Shown: positions 1-7,441, counted from the stretch's first letter. The stretch is DNA of 15,942 nucleotides from Nitrospirota bacterium (GCA_016207865.1 JACQZD010000093.1:1-15942), one strand, 5' to 3'. Numbers and translations: made by a program. Notes: generated from the sequence alone by a model not told the origin.

Positions 1-543
1 AATATTCTTGCAAAAGGGGTCGGTGATGCGCTTATCGGCGGCAAATTCCTGTTAACCGATGATGAACTCCGTGAAACCCTCACAGCCCTGCAAAAAGACC
101 TGTCGGCAAAACAGCAGGAGCGCATGCAAGGGCTTTTAGACAAAAATAAAAAAGAAGGCGCTGCCTTTCTTGAGGGAAACAAGAAAAAAGAAGGCGTGAA
201 AACAACAGCAAGCGGACTTCAATATAATGTAATAAAAGAAGGAACCGGCAAGACTCCAAAGGCCTCGGACACTGTGAAGGTTAACTACAGCGGAAAGCTT
301 ATTGACGGCACAGAGTTTGACAGCTCCTACAAACGCGGTGAGCCTGCAACATTTCAGGTCGGCGGGGTAATTGCCGGCTGGACCGAGGCTTTACAATTAA
401 TGAAAGAAGGCGCAAAGTGGCAGCTTGTCATTCCGTCAAACCTGGCCTACGGTGAAACAGGCGCCGGCAATGTCATAGAGCCGAATTCAGTCCTGATTTT
501 TGAAGTTGAATTGCTGGCAGTTACAGAGAAGGCGGCAAAATAG
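1..543 (+). CDS. FKBP-type peptidyl-prolyl cis-trans isomerase, Mip/FkpA type (5' end outside window)
   Basis: This enzyme isomerises Xaa-Pro bonds, and Mip/FkpA-type members act as folding helpers in the periplasm or outer membrane. The frame is open from base 1, so the window holds about 180 C-terminal residues and the start and any signal peptide lie outside. Residues 1-65 of the fragment are charged and helical, like the FKBP_N dimerisation region. The catalytic FKBP domain follows from about residue 70. The usual pocket residues are present: Tyr96 in VNYSG, Phe106-Asp107 in TEFDS, Val123-Ile124 and Trp127 in GVIAGW, Tyr150 in LAYG and Phe167 in LIFEVEL. The protein ends shortly after the domain, as is normal for the family. 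The next + strand gene starts about 120 bases downstream, beyond a palindromic repeat. The family call is safe; the exact subtype is less so. Confidence 0.93.
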   Translation, partial: NILAKGVGDALIGGKFLLTDDELRETLTALQKDLSAKQQERMQGLLDKNKKEGAAFLEGNKKKEGVKTTASGLQYNVIKEGTGKTPKASDTVKVNYSGKLIDGTEFDSSYKRGEPATFQVGGVIAGWTEALQLMKEGAKWQLVIPSNLAYGETGAGNVIEPNSVLIFEVELLAVTEKAAK

Positions 544-587
544 CGGTATTAAATTATTGGAAAGTGTATCAGTAATGTTTGTCTTTT

Positions 588-659
588 CGTCATTCCCGCA
601 GTTCTTAAGCGGGAATCCAGAGGAAAAAACTGGATCCCCCGGTCAAGCCGGAGGATGAC
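588..659. repeat. Palindromic intergenic repeat, copy A
   Basis: The element opens with CGTCATTCCCGC and closes with GGATGACA, an imperfect terminal inverted repeat. Inside, ATTCCCGC (592-599) pairs with GCGGGAAT (609-616), ATCCAG (615-620) pairs with CTGGAT (630-635), and CCGG-type sequence follows. It resembles copies at 5045-5126 and 6749-6814. Such REP/MITE-like elements are widespread in environmental bacterial genomes. This copy runs into the start of the alcohol dehydrogenase gene. Confidence 0.75.
650..654 (+). promoter_or_regulatory. Shine-Dalgarno GGAGG for the alcohol dehydrogenase, inside repeat A
   Basis: GGAGG lies 9 bases upstream of the ATG at 664 and overlaps the right end of the palindromic repeat. 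It favours the ATG at 664 over the in-frame ATG at 655, which it directly abuts. Confidence 0.65.
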
Positions 660-663
660 AAAT

Positions 664-1623
664 ATGAAAGCCGTTGTCTTTGACAAGACATTAAAGGTCT
701 GCGATACAGCAAAACCTGAAAGAAAAAAGGACGAGGCATTAATAAGAGTATCCCTTGCCGGCCTCTGCAATACAGACCTTGAAATTACAAAAGGCTATGT
801 GCCTGGCTTTAAAGGCATCCTCGGGCATGAGTTCATCGGTGTTGTTGTTGAGGCTGATGATACGGCAGACACCGGCAAAAGAGTCACAGGTGAAATTAAT
901 CTTGCCTGCGGTAAATGCGGATTTTGCATAAAAGGGCTTGAGCGCCACTGCCCTGACCGTACAGTTCTGGGAATACACGGCAAAGACGGAGCCTTTGCTG
1001 AATTTACAACACTTCCTGTAAAAAATATAATTGAAATCCCTGATGAAATACCGGATACCCATGCAATATTCATTGAACCGCTTGCAGCAGCTCTTGAGAT
1101 TCTTGAACAGATAACAATCCCAAAACTCCGGGATAAATCCATTCTTCTAATCGGTGATGGAAAGCTTGCATTGCTCATTGCCCATGTCCTGCAATCCACG
1201 GGCTGCAATCTCATTGTTGTCGGCAAACACAAAAATAAACTTGCCTTATTAGAAGAAAACAGAATTCAGACAGCCCTTTTAGATAATTTCAAAAAATCCA
1301 AGTTTGACATTGTAGTTGAGGCCTCAGGCAATCCATCCGGGCTTGAGTTGGGGATTGAATGTACAAAACCAAGGGGAACGCTCGTGCTAAAAAGCACCTA
1401 TGCCTCTGCATTTAACTTCAATCCATTCCACATTGTCGTGAATGAAATAACAGTGGCAGGCTCAAGATGCGGAAGGTTTAGCGAGGCAATTAAATTTCTA
1501 CAGGCTCACAAACTTCCCCTTGAAAAATACATTAGCGCGGTCTTTGACCTGAAAGACGCTGTTTCCGCATTTAAACTTGCGGCACAACCGGAGACGCTTA
1601 AGGTCTTACTAAAAATCCCCTGA
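664..1623 (+). CDS. Zinc-dependent medium-chain alcohol dehydrogenase family protein
   Basis: This is an MDR-superfamily oxidoreductase, expected to oxidise an alcohol or polyol with NAD(P); the substrate is unknown. The N-terminal GroES-like domain has Cys35 (GLCNTD), His55-Glu56 (GHEF) and Glu138 (IEPLAA), which match the catalytic zinc site. Cys82, Cys85, Cys88 and Cys96 match the four-cysteine structural zinc lobe. The Rossmann domain from about residue 158 carries GDGKLAL where GxGxxG is usual, so the nucleotide loop is somewhat divergent. At 319 residues it is shorter than typical 340-370 residue members. The start at 664 is chosen for the GGAGG 9 bases upstream; an in-frame ATG at 655 would add three residues. 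It ends only 14 bases from the convergent substrate-binding protein gene. It could also be a sugar-alcohol or bacteriochlorophyllide-type dehydrogenase relative. Confidence 0.88.
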   Translation: MKAVVFDKTLKVCDTAKPERKKDEALIRVSLAGLCNTDLEITKGYVPGFKGILGHEFIGVVVEADDTADTGKRVTGEINLACGKCGFCIKGLERHCPDRTVLGIHGKDGAFAEFTTLPVKNIIEIPDEIPDTHAIFIEPLAAALEILEQITIPKLRDKSILLIGDGKLALLIAHVLQSTGCNLIVVGKHKNKLALLEENRIQTALLDNFKKSKFDIVVEASGNPSGLELGIECTKPRGTLVLKSTYASAFNFNPFHIVVNEITVAGSRCGRFSEAIKFLQAHKLPLEKYISAVFDLKDAVSAFKLAAQPETLKVLLKIP

Positions 1624-1632
1624 TAATCTCCT

Positions 1633-1657
1633 ATCTGTCAACTGTCATCTGTCAACT
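1633..1657. repeat. Short direct repeat ATCTGTCAACT (two copies)
   Basis: Two perfect 11-base copies (1633-1643 and 1647-1657) are separated by GTC. They span the stop codon and last codons of the substrate-binding protein gene, just past the end of the convergent alcohol dehydrogenase. No function is evident; low-complexity expansion is the simplest reading. Confidence 0.6.
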
Positions 1658-3224
1658 CTATCCCCATCCCCTTGTCAATACTGTAAATCGGGTAAATTTT
1701 ATAGTTTTTAACCCGGGGCTGTCTTACCGTATATTCTTTTTTGTGCCAGAAGAACACCCATGGCGCCGAGCTAACAATAAGTTTTTCCGCCTTTTCATAA
1801 TATTCATCCCGCTTTTTCCTATCAATGCTGCCCTGCCCTTTTTCTATCAATGCGTCTACCTCTTTATTTTTAAACCTGGCCCTGTTGCCCGCGGGCCCGA
1901 AATTTGACGAATGGAAAAGGGGGAATAGAAAATTCTCAGGGTCGGGATAGTCCGCCCACCAGCTAAGCCAAAATGCATCAGGCTCCCCTGAATTAATCGC
2001 CGCCTTATAAGCGCTCCATTCAAGCTGTCTGAGTTCAGCCTCAATATCAACATTCATCAGATACCCCTGAATAACTTCTAAAATATCAAGAACCTCCTGA
2101 TCTGCAGTCAGGTAAATTTTTATTTTAAGGCCATTGGAATGTCCAGCCTCTTTCAGCAGGGATTTAGCCTTCTCAGGATCATACTGGTACATGTCAGGAA
2201 CAGCCCATGATTTCAGCGCCTGCGGCACAGGTCCTGAGGCCGGCTCACCCCTTGCTTCATAAATAGTCCTTAATATTTTTCCCCTGTCTATCGCATGGCT
2301 GACTGCCTTTCTGAGAAGAGGATTGTTAAACGGCGGCCTGCCGCAGTTGAAGCCGAGATAATAAGTATTTATCCCTGGAGCGCCGGAAACCAGGCTCTTC
2401 CATTTTTCACTATTTGAATAGCGCCTGAATTCAGCCGCGGGTATTGACATTACATCAAGGTTTCCTGATTCAAACTCCGCGGCGGCAGTCAGGTCCTCAG
2501 GAATAATGTTGTACACTATGCCTTTTATCCCCGGCTTACCTTCAAAATAATCGTCCCGCGCCTCAAGAATTAGATACTGGTTGTGCTTCCATTCCCTTAG
2601 AACAAACGGACCTGTGCCCGAGGAATGAGTTGAAAAATCAGCGCCCCATTTTTCAACGTCCTCTTTTGGCACAACATACGCGGCAGTCATGCAAAGAAGA
2701 CTCAGAAAAGGAGCAAACGGCTTTTCAAGGGCAATAACGAGTTTGTATTTATCCGCTGTCTTTATTCCTGAGACTTCCTTAGCCCTGCCTTCAATAAATT
2801 CCTTTGCGCCTTGTATCCTATCAAGCGCCCAGGTGTTCGGAGATTTTGTCTGAGGCTGAAGCAGTCTTTCAAATGAATACTTGAAGTCACCGGCAGTGAC
2901 TTCCCTGTCATTTGAGAACTTTACTCCCCTGCTGATATAAAAAATATACTGCCTGCCGTCTGCGGATATTTCCCATTTTTCTGCAAGGTCAGGAATAATA
3001 TTTAGTTTTTCGTCAAATCTGACAAGACCGTTAAAAATCTTGGCGCCGATTCCCCCGCCGGTAACATCTACGACAAGCGCAGGGTCCAGGGTAGTGGGAT
3101 TTGAGGAAAGCCGCAGATGCAGGTAACCATCTTGTCTTTCAGATTTGTTAGTGCATGAAGAGAACAACAACAGTGCTGAAAGAAGAAAAACAGAAGTCCG
3201 GAAATCGGAAATCAGGCGCAGCAT
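1638..3224 (-). CDS. ABC transporter substrate-binding lipoprotein, peptide/nickel family (SBP_bac_5)
   Basis: The protein should bind oligopeptides or a similar solute in the periplasm and deliver it to an OppBC/DppBC-type permease. No permease or ATPase gene is next to it. From the ATG at 3224 it begins with a short basic stretch, a hydrophobic segment and LFSSC, a lipobox-like site with the lipidated Cys at residue 24. The mature part shows family hallmarks, including an early NPTTLDPAL, then GTGPFVLREW, an AVSHAIDR-type helix and a late ADYPDPENFLFPLF block. The length of 528 residues is usual. The frame extends up to a GTG at 3275, where GAGG is only one base away, too close to serve; no start has a good Shine-Dalgarno, so the 5' end is uncertain. 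It follows the AI-2E-family gene closely and may be cotranscribed with it. Peptides are the likeliest ligand, but nickel, heme or murein peptides are possible. Confidence 0.88.
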   Translation of the reverse strand: MLRLISDFRTSVFLLSALLLFSSCTNKSERQDGYLHLRLSSNPTTLDPALVVDVTGGGIGAKIFNGLVRFDEKLNIIPDLAEKWEISADGRQYIFYISRGVKFSNDREVTAGDFKYSFERLLQPQTKSPNTWALDRIQGAKEFIEGRAKEVSGIKTADKYKLVIALEKPFAPFLSLLCMTAAYVVPKEDVEKWGADFSTHSSGTGPFVLREWKHNQYLILEARDDYFEGKPGIKGIVYNIIPEDLTAAAEFESGNLDVMSIPAAEFRRYSNSEKWKSLVSGAPGINTYYLGFNCGRPPFNNPLLRKAVSHAIDRGKILRTIYEARGEPASGPVPQALKSWAVPDMYQYDPEKAKSLLKEAGHSNGLKIKIYLTADQEVLDILEVIQGYLMNVDIEAELRQLEWSAYKAAINSGEPDAFWLSWWADYPDPENFLFPLFHSSNFGPAGNRARFKNKEVDALIEKGQGSIDRKKRDEYYEKAEKLIVSSAPWVFFWHKKEYTVRQPRVKNYKIYPIYSIDKGMGIELTDDS

Positions 3225-3284
3225 AATAAATTGCAGCTTGCATAAATTTTGGATATTAGTCAAAACATTTTTCACGCCTCAGGA

Positions 3285-4343
3285 TTATAACGGGTTATAC
3301 CACCCATATTTTTTCCCTGATGTAAATATCTCAAGTAAAGACAGGCACAGCGCCGCTATCAGCGGGCCGAGTATAAATCCTATGAATCCAAAAAAACTAA
3401 TGCCTCCAAGAACGCTGAAAAATATCAGCAGCGTATGCAGTTTTGTCCTGCCGCCTATTATCAAAGGTTTCAATATATTATCAATCATGCTGATTATCAG
3501 GAATCCAACCAGCAGGAGGCCTGCGCCTCTCAGGTATTCGCCGCCTGCGACTAATATCAAACCTGCGGGCATCCATATAATAGCAGTGCCGAAAAGCGGG
3601 ACGAGGGAAAACACCGCCATTGCAGCGCCCCAGAAAACAGGGGACGGAAGCCCGAATATCAAAAATGCAATCCCTCCAATCGTCCCCTGAATAATAGCAA
3701 CGGTTACGCCTCCGAAAATTGCGGCAATCACCATCTCCTTGACCTGCATCCAAAGTTTTTCCTCCTCCTGTTCTGAAAAAGGAAGCAGCCTCTTGATGTA
3801 TTCAATCATCGGCTCGCCGTCTTTAAGAAAATAAAAAATGGTCAAACACATAATGATAAAACTCACCACAAAAAAAACCGCATTTTTAAAAAGATCCGAT
3901 ATATTGTCTCCGATATTTCTTGCGAGTGCTTTCAGACCGTTAAGCGCCTCACCCCTCAGGTCAATGCCTTCCAATAATCCATAGGAACTTATCCTGCCGG
4001 ATAATTTCAGGAACAACGGGTGTTCCTGAATCTTTTCAAGGGCTGTAAACCCCTTCTCTTCAATTAAAACATACGTCTGGGTCATTTCGCTGACAAGGGC
4101 GGTGGCAATATAGGTAAAAGGACCAATTATCAAAACTATAATTATCAGAACAGTGCAGACAGAGGCAAGCCACGGGCGTTTTAATAACTTCAGCAGCGCT
4201 TTATAAGCAGGATAAAAAGTGATGCTTAGAACCATGGCCCATGCAACCGGTTCAAAAAAAGGCTTCAGTACATTGTAAAAAAGATAAAAAAGCAAAGATG
4301 CTATTGACAGTGTAATGAGTGTATTGAAATGTTCAGTTTTCAT
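3285..4343 (-). CDS. AI-2E family (PerM/YdiK-like) membrane protein
   Basis: This is a polytopic inner-membrane protein of 352 residues, the usual size for the AI-2E transporter family. Its members have been linked to autoinducer-2 export, Na+/H+ exchange or unknown transport, so the substrate cannot be named. Hydrophobic segments lie near residues 8-28, 33-50 and 58-82. A more polar region at about 90-145 follows, then segments near 152-175, 207-265 and 270-345. The GLPSPVFWGAAMAVFSLVP region and the C-terminal GFILGPLIAALCLSLLEIF region are typical of the family. It starts 19 bases after the C26 peptidase stop and is followed closely by the substrate-binding protein, so the three are probably one transcript. 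The stop codon lies in the palindrome TATAACGGGTTATA (3286-3299). Confidence 0.9.
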   Translation of the reverse strand: MKTEHFNTLITLSIASLLFYLFYNVLKPFFEPVAWAMVLSITFYPAYKALLKLLKRPWLASVCTVLIIIVLIIGPFTYIATALVSEMTQTYVLIEEKGFTALEKIQEHPLFLKLSGRISSYGLLEGIDLRGEALNGLKALARNIGDNISDLFKNAVFFVVSFIIMCLTIFYFLKDGEPMIEYIKRLLPFSEQEEEKLWMQVKEMVIAAIFGGVTVAIIQGTIGGIAFLIFGLPSPVFWGAAMAVFSLVPLFGTAIIWMPAGLILVAGGEYLRGAGLLLVGFLIISMIDNILKPLIIGGRTKLHTLLIFFSVLGGISFFGFIGFILGPLIAALCLSLLEIFTSGKKYGWYNPL

Positions 4344-4362
4344 TCGTAAAGAACCTTTGACT

Positions 4363-5031
4363 TTATACGACTTTTATAAACGATTTAAAAAGATTTCTGG
4401 AATGGCTGTCTGAGAGTCTCTCAGGATGCCACTGGACTCCTAAAAAATAAGGGTAATCGCTCAGTTCTATTGCCTCAATTAAACCATCTGCGGAACGGGC
4501 GCCTGCAACTAACCCCTTACCCGCCTCTCTTATCCCCTGATGATGAGAGCTGTTCACCTCAATAGAGTCTATACCTAAAATATAATACAATTTGCTCTTC
4601 TTGTAAATTTTAATTTTATGCCCTGATTTATGGTCCACCCCGTCAAAACCCCCAAGTGCTAAATCCTGATACAGCGAGCCGCCCCAAAAAACATTTAAAA
4701 ACTGCAGGCCGTAACAAATGCCGAGTACGGGTTTTTTAAGCCTCATTATCTCTCCAAGCAGCGCTTTTTCAAAATTATACCTTGCATCAGAGACAAGATT
4801 TAATCTGCCCATGGTTTTTCCACCGTAAAAAGCCGGATTAATGTCCTTGCCGCCTGAAATCAGCAGGCCGTCTATTGCCTTTGCAGTATCCTTGATTAAT
4901 TCCATGGAAGTAACCGGAGGAAGAAACACCGGACACGCGCCGGCCTTCTCAATGGCATGGATATAAGCCATCTTAGCAGAAAACCTGCCGTCTTCAATAT
5001 CGCCTGTTATACCGATAATAGGGTTTCTCAT
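4363..5031 (-). CDS. Gamma-glutamyl-gamma-aminobutyrate hydrolase family protein (peptidase C26, class I GATase fold)
   Basis: This family hydrolyses gamma-glutamyl amide bonds, as PuuD does in putrescine breakdown; some relatives act on gamma-glutamyl peptides. The catalytic triad is complete: nucleophile Cys106 in GICYG, His202 and Glu204 in QWHPE. The oxyanion-region glycine cluster LLISGGKDI is at 57-64 and the conserved SSHHQGI is at 161-167. At 222 residues it is slightly shorter than typical PuuD (about 250). The ATG at 5031 gives an immediate IIGITGD strand; no strong Shine-Dalgarno is seen. No other putrescine-pathway gene is present, so a role on peptides, perhaps gamma-D-glutamyl bonds of murein peptides, is an alternative inferred only from neighbours. 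Confidence 0.9.
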   Translation of the reverse strand: MRNPIIGITGDIEDGRFSAKMAYIHAIEKAGACPVFLPPVTSMELIKDTAKAIDGLLISGGKDINPAFYGGKTMGRLNLVSDARYNFEKALLGEIMRLKKPVLGICYGLQFLNVFWGGSLYQDLALGGFDGVDHKSGHKIKIYKKSKLYYILGIDSIEVNSSHHQGIREAGKGLVAGARSADGLIEAIELSDYPYFLGVQWHPERLSDSHSRNLFKSFIKVV

Positions 5032-5044
5032 AATTAATTATTCT

Positions 5045-5126
5045 ATTCCGTCAGTCTCCCGATGCTTCGGGATTCGGAATCATTCTCATAACAAACAGAA
5101 AAGATTCCCGACGAGCGGGAATGACA
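5045..5126. repeat. Palindromic intergenic repeat, copy B (degenerate)
   Basis: Two hairpins make up this element. ATTCCG (5045-5050) pairs with CGGAAT (5075-5080) around CCCGA/TCGGG (5058-5062 and 5067-5071). ATTCCCG (5104-5110) pairs with CGGGAAT (5116-5122), followed by GACA. It is related to copies A and C and lies upstream of the C26 peptidase gene. Bases 5127-5227 beyond it are AT-rich, and I see nothing definite there. Confidence 0.6.
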
Positions 5127-5227
5127 ACACAAAAAAGATTTTGAAGGCGTCTATGCCTTATATATATCTCGTTAAATAAATTTTTGAATAATGTCTGCTT
5201 CATTTTCATTATACTTAGGATTATTAT

Positions 5228-5416
5228 TTAAGCGATAATCCTTCCCGGCAATTTTCCTGTAAGCTCTCCTTCCCACAAAACAGGCACTCCATTAACAAAA
5301 ACATAGTATATCCCCTCGGGTTTTTCAAAAGGTGAATCAAAGCTTGCCTTGTCTTTTATCAAGACAAAAAAAAAAATGACAATATCATAATGGTCTTCAC
5401 GTTTCAAGCTATGGCA
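5228..5416 (-). pseudogene. Detached C-terminal remnant of the N-acyl-D-amino-acid deacylase
   Basis: Read on the - strand down to the TAA at 5228-5230, this stretch encodes HYDIVIF, then a T11-encoded FFF, IKDKASFDSPF, YYVFVNGVPVLWEG and GKLPGRIIA. These match the conserved end of D-aminoacylases, where an ADIVxFD strand, a D.A.FD.P block, VNG and a TG..PGR.L ending are usual. It is in the same frame as the main deacylase gene but cut off from it by in-frame stops at 5417-5419, 5429-5431 and 5438-5440. No independent start is apparent. It is best read as the 3' end of one broken gene spanning 5228-6724. Confidence 0.75.
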
Positions 5417-5456
5417 TCAGATTCGAATTTAACGGAGTCAAAAAAAAAAAAAAAAA
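5366..5456. repeat. Pair of long homopolymer tracts (A11 and A17) in the broken deacylase
   Basis: On the + strand, 5366-5376 is a run of 11 A and 5440-5456 a run of 17 A; they encode Phe codons on the coding strand. They bracket 63 bases with stops in all three coding frames. Both sit where a functional deacylase would be expected to have short natural T runs, which suggests tract expansion or an assembly fault. Confidence 0.8.
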
Positions 5457-6724
5457 CCCCTCGGATGCGGCTTGCCTTTGGCAGTCACGCCGTTAAAGCA
5501 CCTTGCAGAGCTGTCAGAGCCAATCATAGTATAAGGCTGTTTCAAAATGTTTTTCAGGTTATCTTCATTCATAGAGAAAAAAATTGCCCCGACCCTTAAA
5601 TCCTCTTCAATCAGCAGTTCAAAAATAAATTCCAACGAAGATTTTCCGAGCGCCCCGCATATATCTGAAAACCTTTTCCCTTCCATCCATTTATTTTTAT
5701 CTGAATCTACGGATGCGATTGTTATGTTGCCGTAGTAATCTTTGCTGTGAGGCATCTCTTTTTTTATCTTTTCGCGGACCTCTGAATTTTTTAACCTCTC
5801 CATCTCTTCCCCGCGCCCTCCTTCATAAACCCATGCAGGAAGAACTGCATCAAGGTCCGTGCTGCCGGCTGTATATGGATACCGGTCGCACGAAATCTTT
5901 AATCCCTTCAGACCCGCTTCCTCAATTAATTTCAGCACATCAGTCAGCTTGCCCCATTTCTTGCCGCCGCTTGTTTTTAAATGTGATATGTGCACCCTGA
6001 TTTTAGACTCAAAACCAATCCTTACCGCTTCCTCAACCGCTTCAAGCAGCATATCCCCTTCACTTCTCATGTGAGATGTATAAATACAGCCGTGCAGTGC
6101 AGTCTCCTTAGCAAGCTCAATTATTTCCTCTGTCTCAGCATAAACTCCGGGTGGATAAATAAGGCCTGTTGACAAACCTCCCGCTCCGGAATTAATCGCA
6201 TCCCTGAGCAGTTCAAGCATTCCCTTCATATCTTGTTTCTGAGGCTTTCTGCCGGCATATCCCATAACCGAGGCCCTGATATTGCCATGCCCGGCAAGGG
6301 TCATAAAATTAACTGCAAGGCCCCTTTTTTTCAACAAGGCAAAATATTCAGAAAAATTATTCCATCTCTCTTTGATGTTAAATTCTTCCAGGTCCTTCTG
6401 CCTCTGTTCAAACGCCTGACTATAAAGAGGCGCTGCAGACAGACCGCAATTGCCGTTTATTTCAGTCGTGACGCCCTGACAGATTTTTCCCTCAGCCCTG
6501 CCGTCAGCAAGCAGGGTGAATTCAGAATGTGCATGAGTATCAATAAAGCCGGGACACACAAAGTACCCTTTAGCATCAAGTACCTTTTCTGCCGTTACAT
6601 TTGATAAATTTCCAACAGCCGTTATCCTGTCTCCCTTAACGGCAAGGTCGGCTTTAAGCGGCTCAGCATCATGTGCAGAGCCGTCAATAACCGTCCCGTT
6701 CTTAATTAAATAATCGCAATGCAA
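5438..6724 (-). CDS. N-acyl-D-amino-acid deacylase (D-aminoacylase), truncated at its C terminus
   Basis: This amidohydrolase removes the acyl group from N-acyl-D-amino acids. The metal and catalytic residues known for the family are present: His64 and His66 in DTHAHSE, Cys93 in NGNCGLS, His218 in YTSHMRSEG, His248 in HISHLK and Asp404 in GSDSS. The frame runs normally to KGKPHPRG, then enters a T17 tract, reads FFFFF and stops at residue 428; intact relatives have about 480-530 residues. The missing end is partly found at 5228-5416. The start is TTG, supported by AGGAG at 6735-6739. The loss removes part of the outer beta-sandwich made by both termini, so the product is probably unstable or inactive unless the sequence is an assembly error. 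Confidence 0.87.
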   Translation of the reverse strand: MHCDYLIKNGTVIDGSAHDAEPLKADLAVKGDRITAVGNLSNVTAEKVLDAKGYFVCPGFIDTHAHSEFTLLADGRAEGKICQGVTTEINGNCGLSAAPLYSQAFEQRQKDLEEFNIKERWNNFSEYFALLKKRGLAVNFMTLAGHGNIRASVMGYAGRKPQKQDMKGMLELLRDAINSGAGGLSTGLIYPPGVYAETEEIIELAKETALHGCIYTSHMRSEGDMLLEAVEEAVRIGFESKIRVHISHLKTSGGKKWGKLTDVLKLIEEAGLKGLKISCDRYPYTAGSTDLDAVLPAWVYEGGRGEEMERLKNSEVREKIKKEMPHSKDYYGNITIASVDSDKNKWMEGKRFSDICGALGKSSLEFIFELLIEEDLRVGAIFFSMNEDNLKNILKQPYTMIGSDSSARCFNGVTAKGKPHPRGFFFFF

Positions 6725-6734
6725 TCTGTTATAA

Positions 6735-6739
6735 CTCCT
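6735..6739 (-). promoter_or_regulatory. Shine-Dalgarno AGGAG supporting a TTG start
   Basis: AGGAG within AGAGAGGAG lies 10 bases upstream of the TTG at 6724. No ATG is nearby in frame, and the first residues (CDYLIKNGTVIDG) match the usual D-aminoacylase N terminus, so TTG is the likely start. Confidence 0.6.
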
Positions 6740-6748
6740 CTCTGTTTT

Positions 6749-6814
6749 GTCATTCCCGTGAAAACGGGAATCCAGATGCTTATTTTACTGGATTCCTGCT
6801 TCCGCAGGAATGAC
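6749..6814. repeat. Palindromic intergenic repeat, copy C
   Basis: This is the best-preserved copy. Perfect 8-base terminal inverted repeats GTCATTCC (6749-6756) and GGAATGAC (6807-6814) enclose ATTCCCGT/ACGGGAAT and CTGGATTCC-type arms. It almost fills the gap between the EcfT-like gene, which ends 3 bases away, and the deacylase. Strong fold-back could shape transcript ends between these two genes. Confidence 0.8.
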
Positions 6815-6817
6815 GAC

Positions 6818-7441
6818 TTATTCCCGGCTTTGAGTCTGTTTCACTGTCTCCGACAACTCCCTCGCCATTTTCATGCTCCTTTCAAAAAGCGGCGTGAGAA
6901 GCGATGCCGACAGCCTGAGCTTATCCGCAAATGCCGCTTGAGGGACCTCTCTCACTGTTTCCCTGTAGAGTGCCTGCGCCTCACTGTAAATGACAGGTAA
7001 AAAAATTATGGTAAGCGACATTGTTGCGATAAATTCCTTTACCGGATTGAATCTTCCGACCGGCCCGAGCAGTCCGCTTATGCCTTTCAGTAAATCCTCT
7101 GCCGGGGTTGCGGCTGTCATCACCTTTGCGCCGATGATAAGTATTAAAAGCCTTAACGCAAGCTGTCCCCCTCTTCTCAGCCCTTCCGCGGTTATATTAA
7201 TCCCGTAAATTTCATAAATAACCCTGCCCGTTTCAAAAAATACATTACTTAAGAATGTAAAAAACAAAAAAAACACAACCGGCAGCAGCCCTTTTTTTAA
7301 AACCGCCAATTTGATTCTGAGCGCCGGAATGAAAACTATGCCCAGGAGGATAAAAAGCCACTCAAGCGAACCAACGGCAAAAGTTACGGCTATGAGCAGG
7401 AGGTAAAGAAATATCTTTGCCTTAGGACTAAAGTTTATCAC
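6818..7441 (-). CDS. EcfT/CbiQ-like energy-coupling factor transmembrane protein
   Basis: EcfT proteins couple paired ABC ATPases to vitamin- or metal-binding S components in the inner membrane. This 207-residue protein has hydrophobic segments near residues 8-45, 54-72, 93-110 and 140-157. The cytoplasmic C-terminal part has the helix ending FERSMKMARELSE, where family members have coupling motifs of the Ala-Arg-Gly kind; here the motif is degenerate. It is shorter than the usual 240-270 residues. The start is GTG at 7441, overlapping the amidase stop by 14 bases, which implies translational coupling. No ATPase or S component is nearby, so it either uses shared ATPases encoded elsewhere or has another job. 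The family call is good, the cargo unknown. Confidence 0.78.
   Translation of the reverse strand: MINFSPKAKIFLYLLLIAVTFAVGSLEWLFILLGIVFIPALRIKLAVLKKGLLPVVFFLFFTFLSNVFFETGRVIYEIYGINITAEGLRRGGQLALRLLILIIGAKVMTAATPAEDLLKGISGLLGPVGRFNPVKEFIATMSLTIIFLPVIYSEAQALYRETVREVPQAAFADKLRLSASLLTPLFERSMKMARELSETVKQTQSRE

Noticed and set aside
592..616. Hairpin after the FKBP gene as an intrinsic terminator
   Set aside because: The stem is good but no T run follows on either side, and it is part of a dispersed repeat; termination here is unproven.
739..1232. Antisense open frames inside the alcohol dehydrogenase gene
   Set aside because: They lie opposite a well-supported gene with intact zinc motifs and show no recognisable family features or ribosome sites.
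1633..1657. Direct repeats at the convergent gene ends as the start of a CRISPR-like array
   Set aside because: Only two 11-base units with a 3-base spacer are present, and they are partly coding; neither repeat nor spacer length fits a CRISPR array.
3286..3299. Perfect 14-base palindrome TATAACGGGTTATA as an operator for the substrate-binding protein gene
   Set aside because: It falls on the last codons and stop of the AI-2E-family gene, and no regulator gene or second copy supports operator use. Chance is adequate.
5440..5456. Phase-variable expression of the deacylase through slippage in the T17 tract
   Set aside because: All three frames meet a stop (5438-5440 or 5429-5431, about 5401-5408, and about 5409-5411) before the conserved C-terminal end, so no tract length restores the protein.
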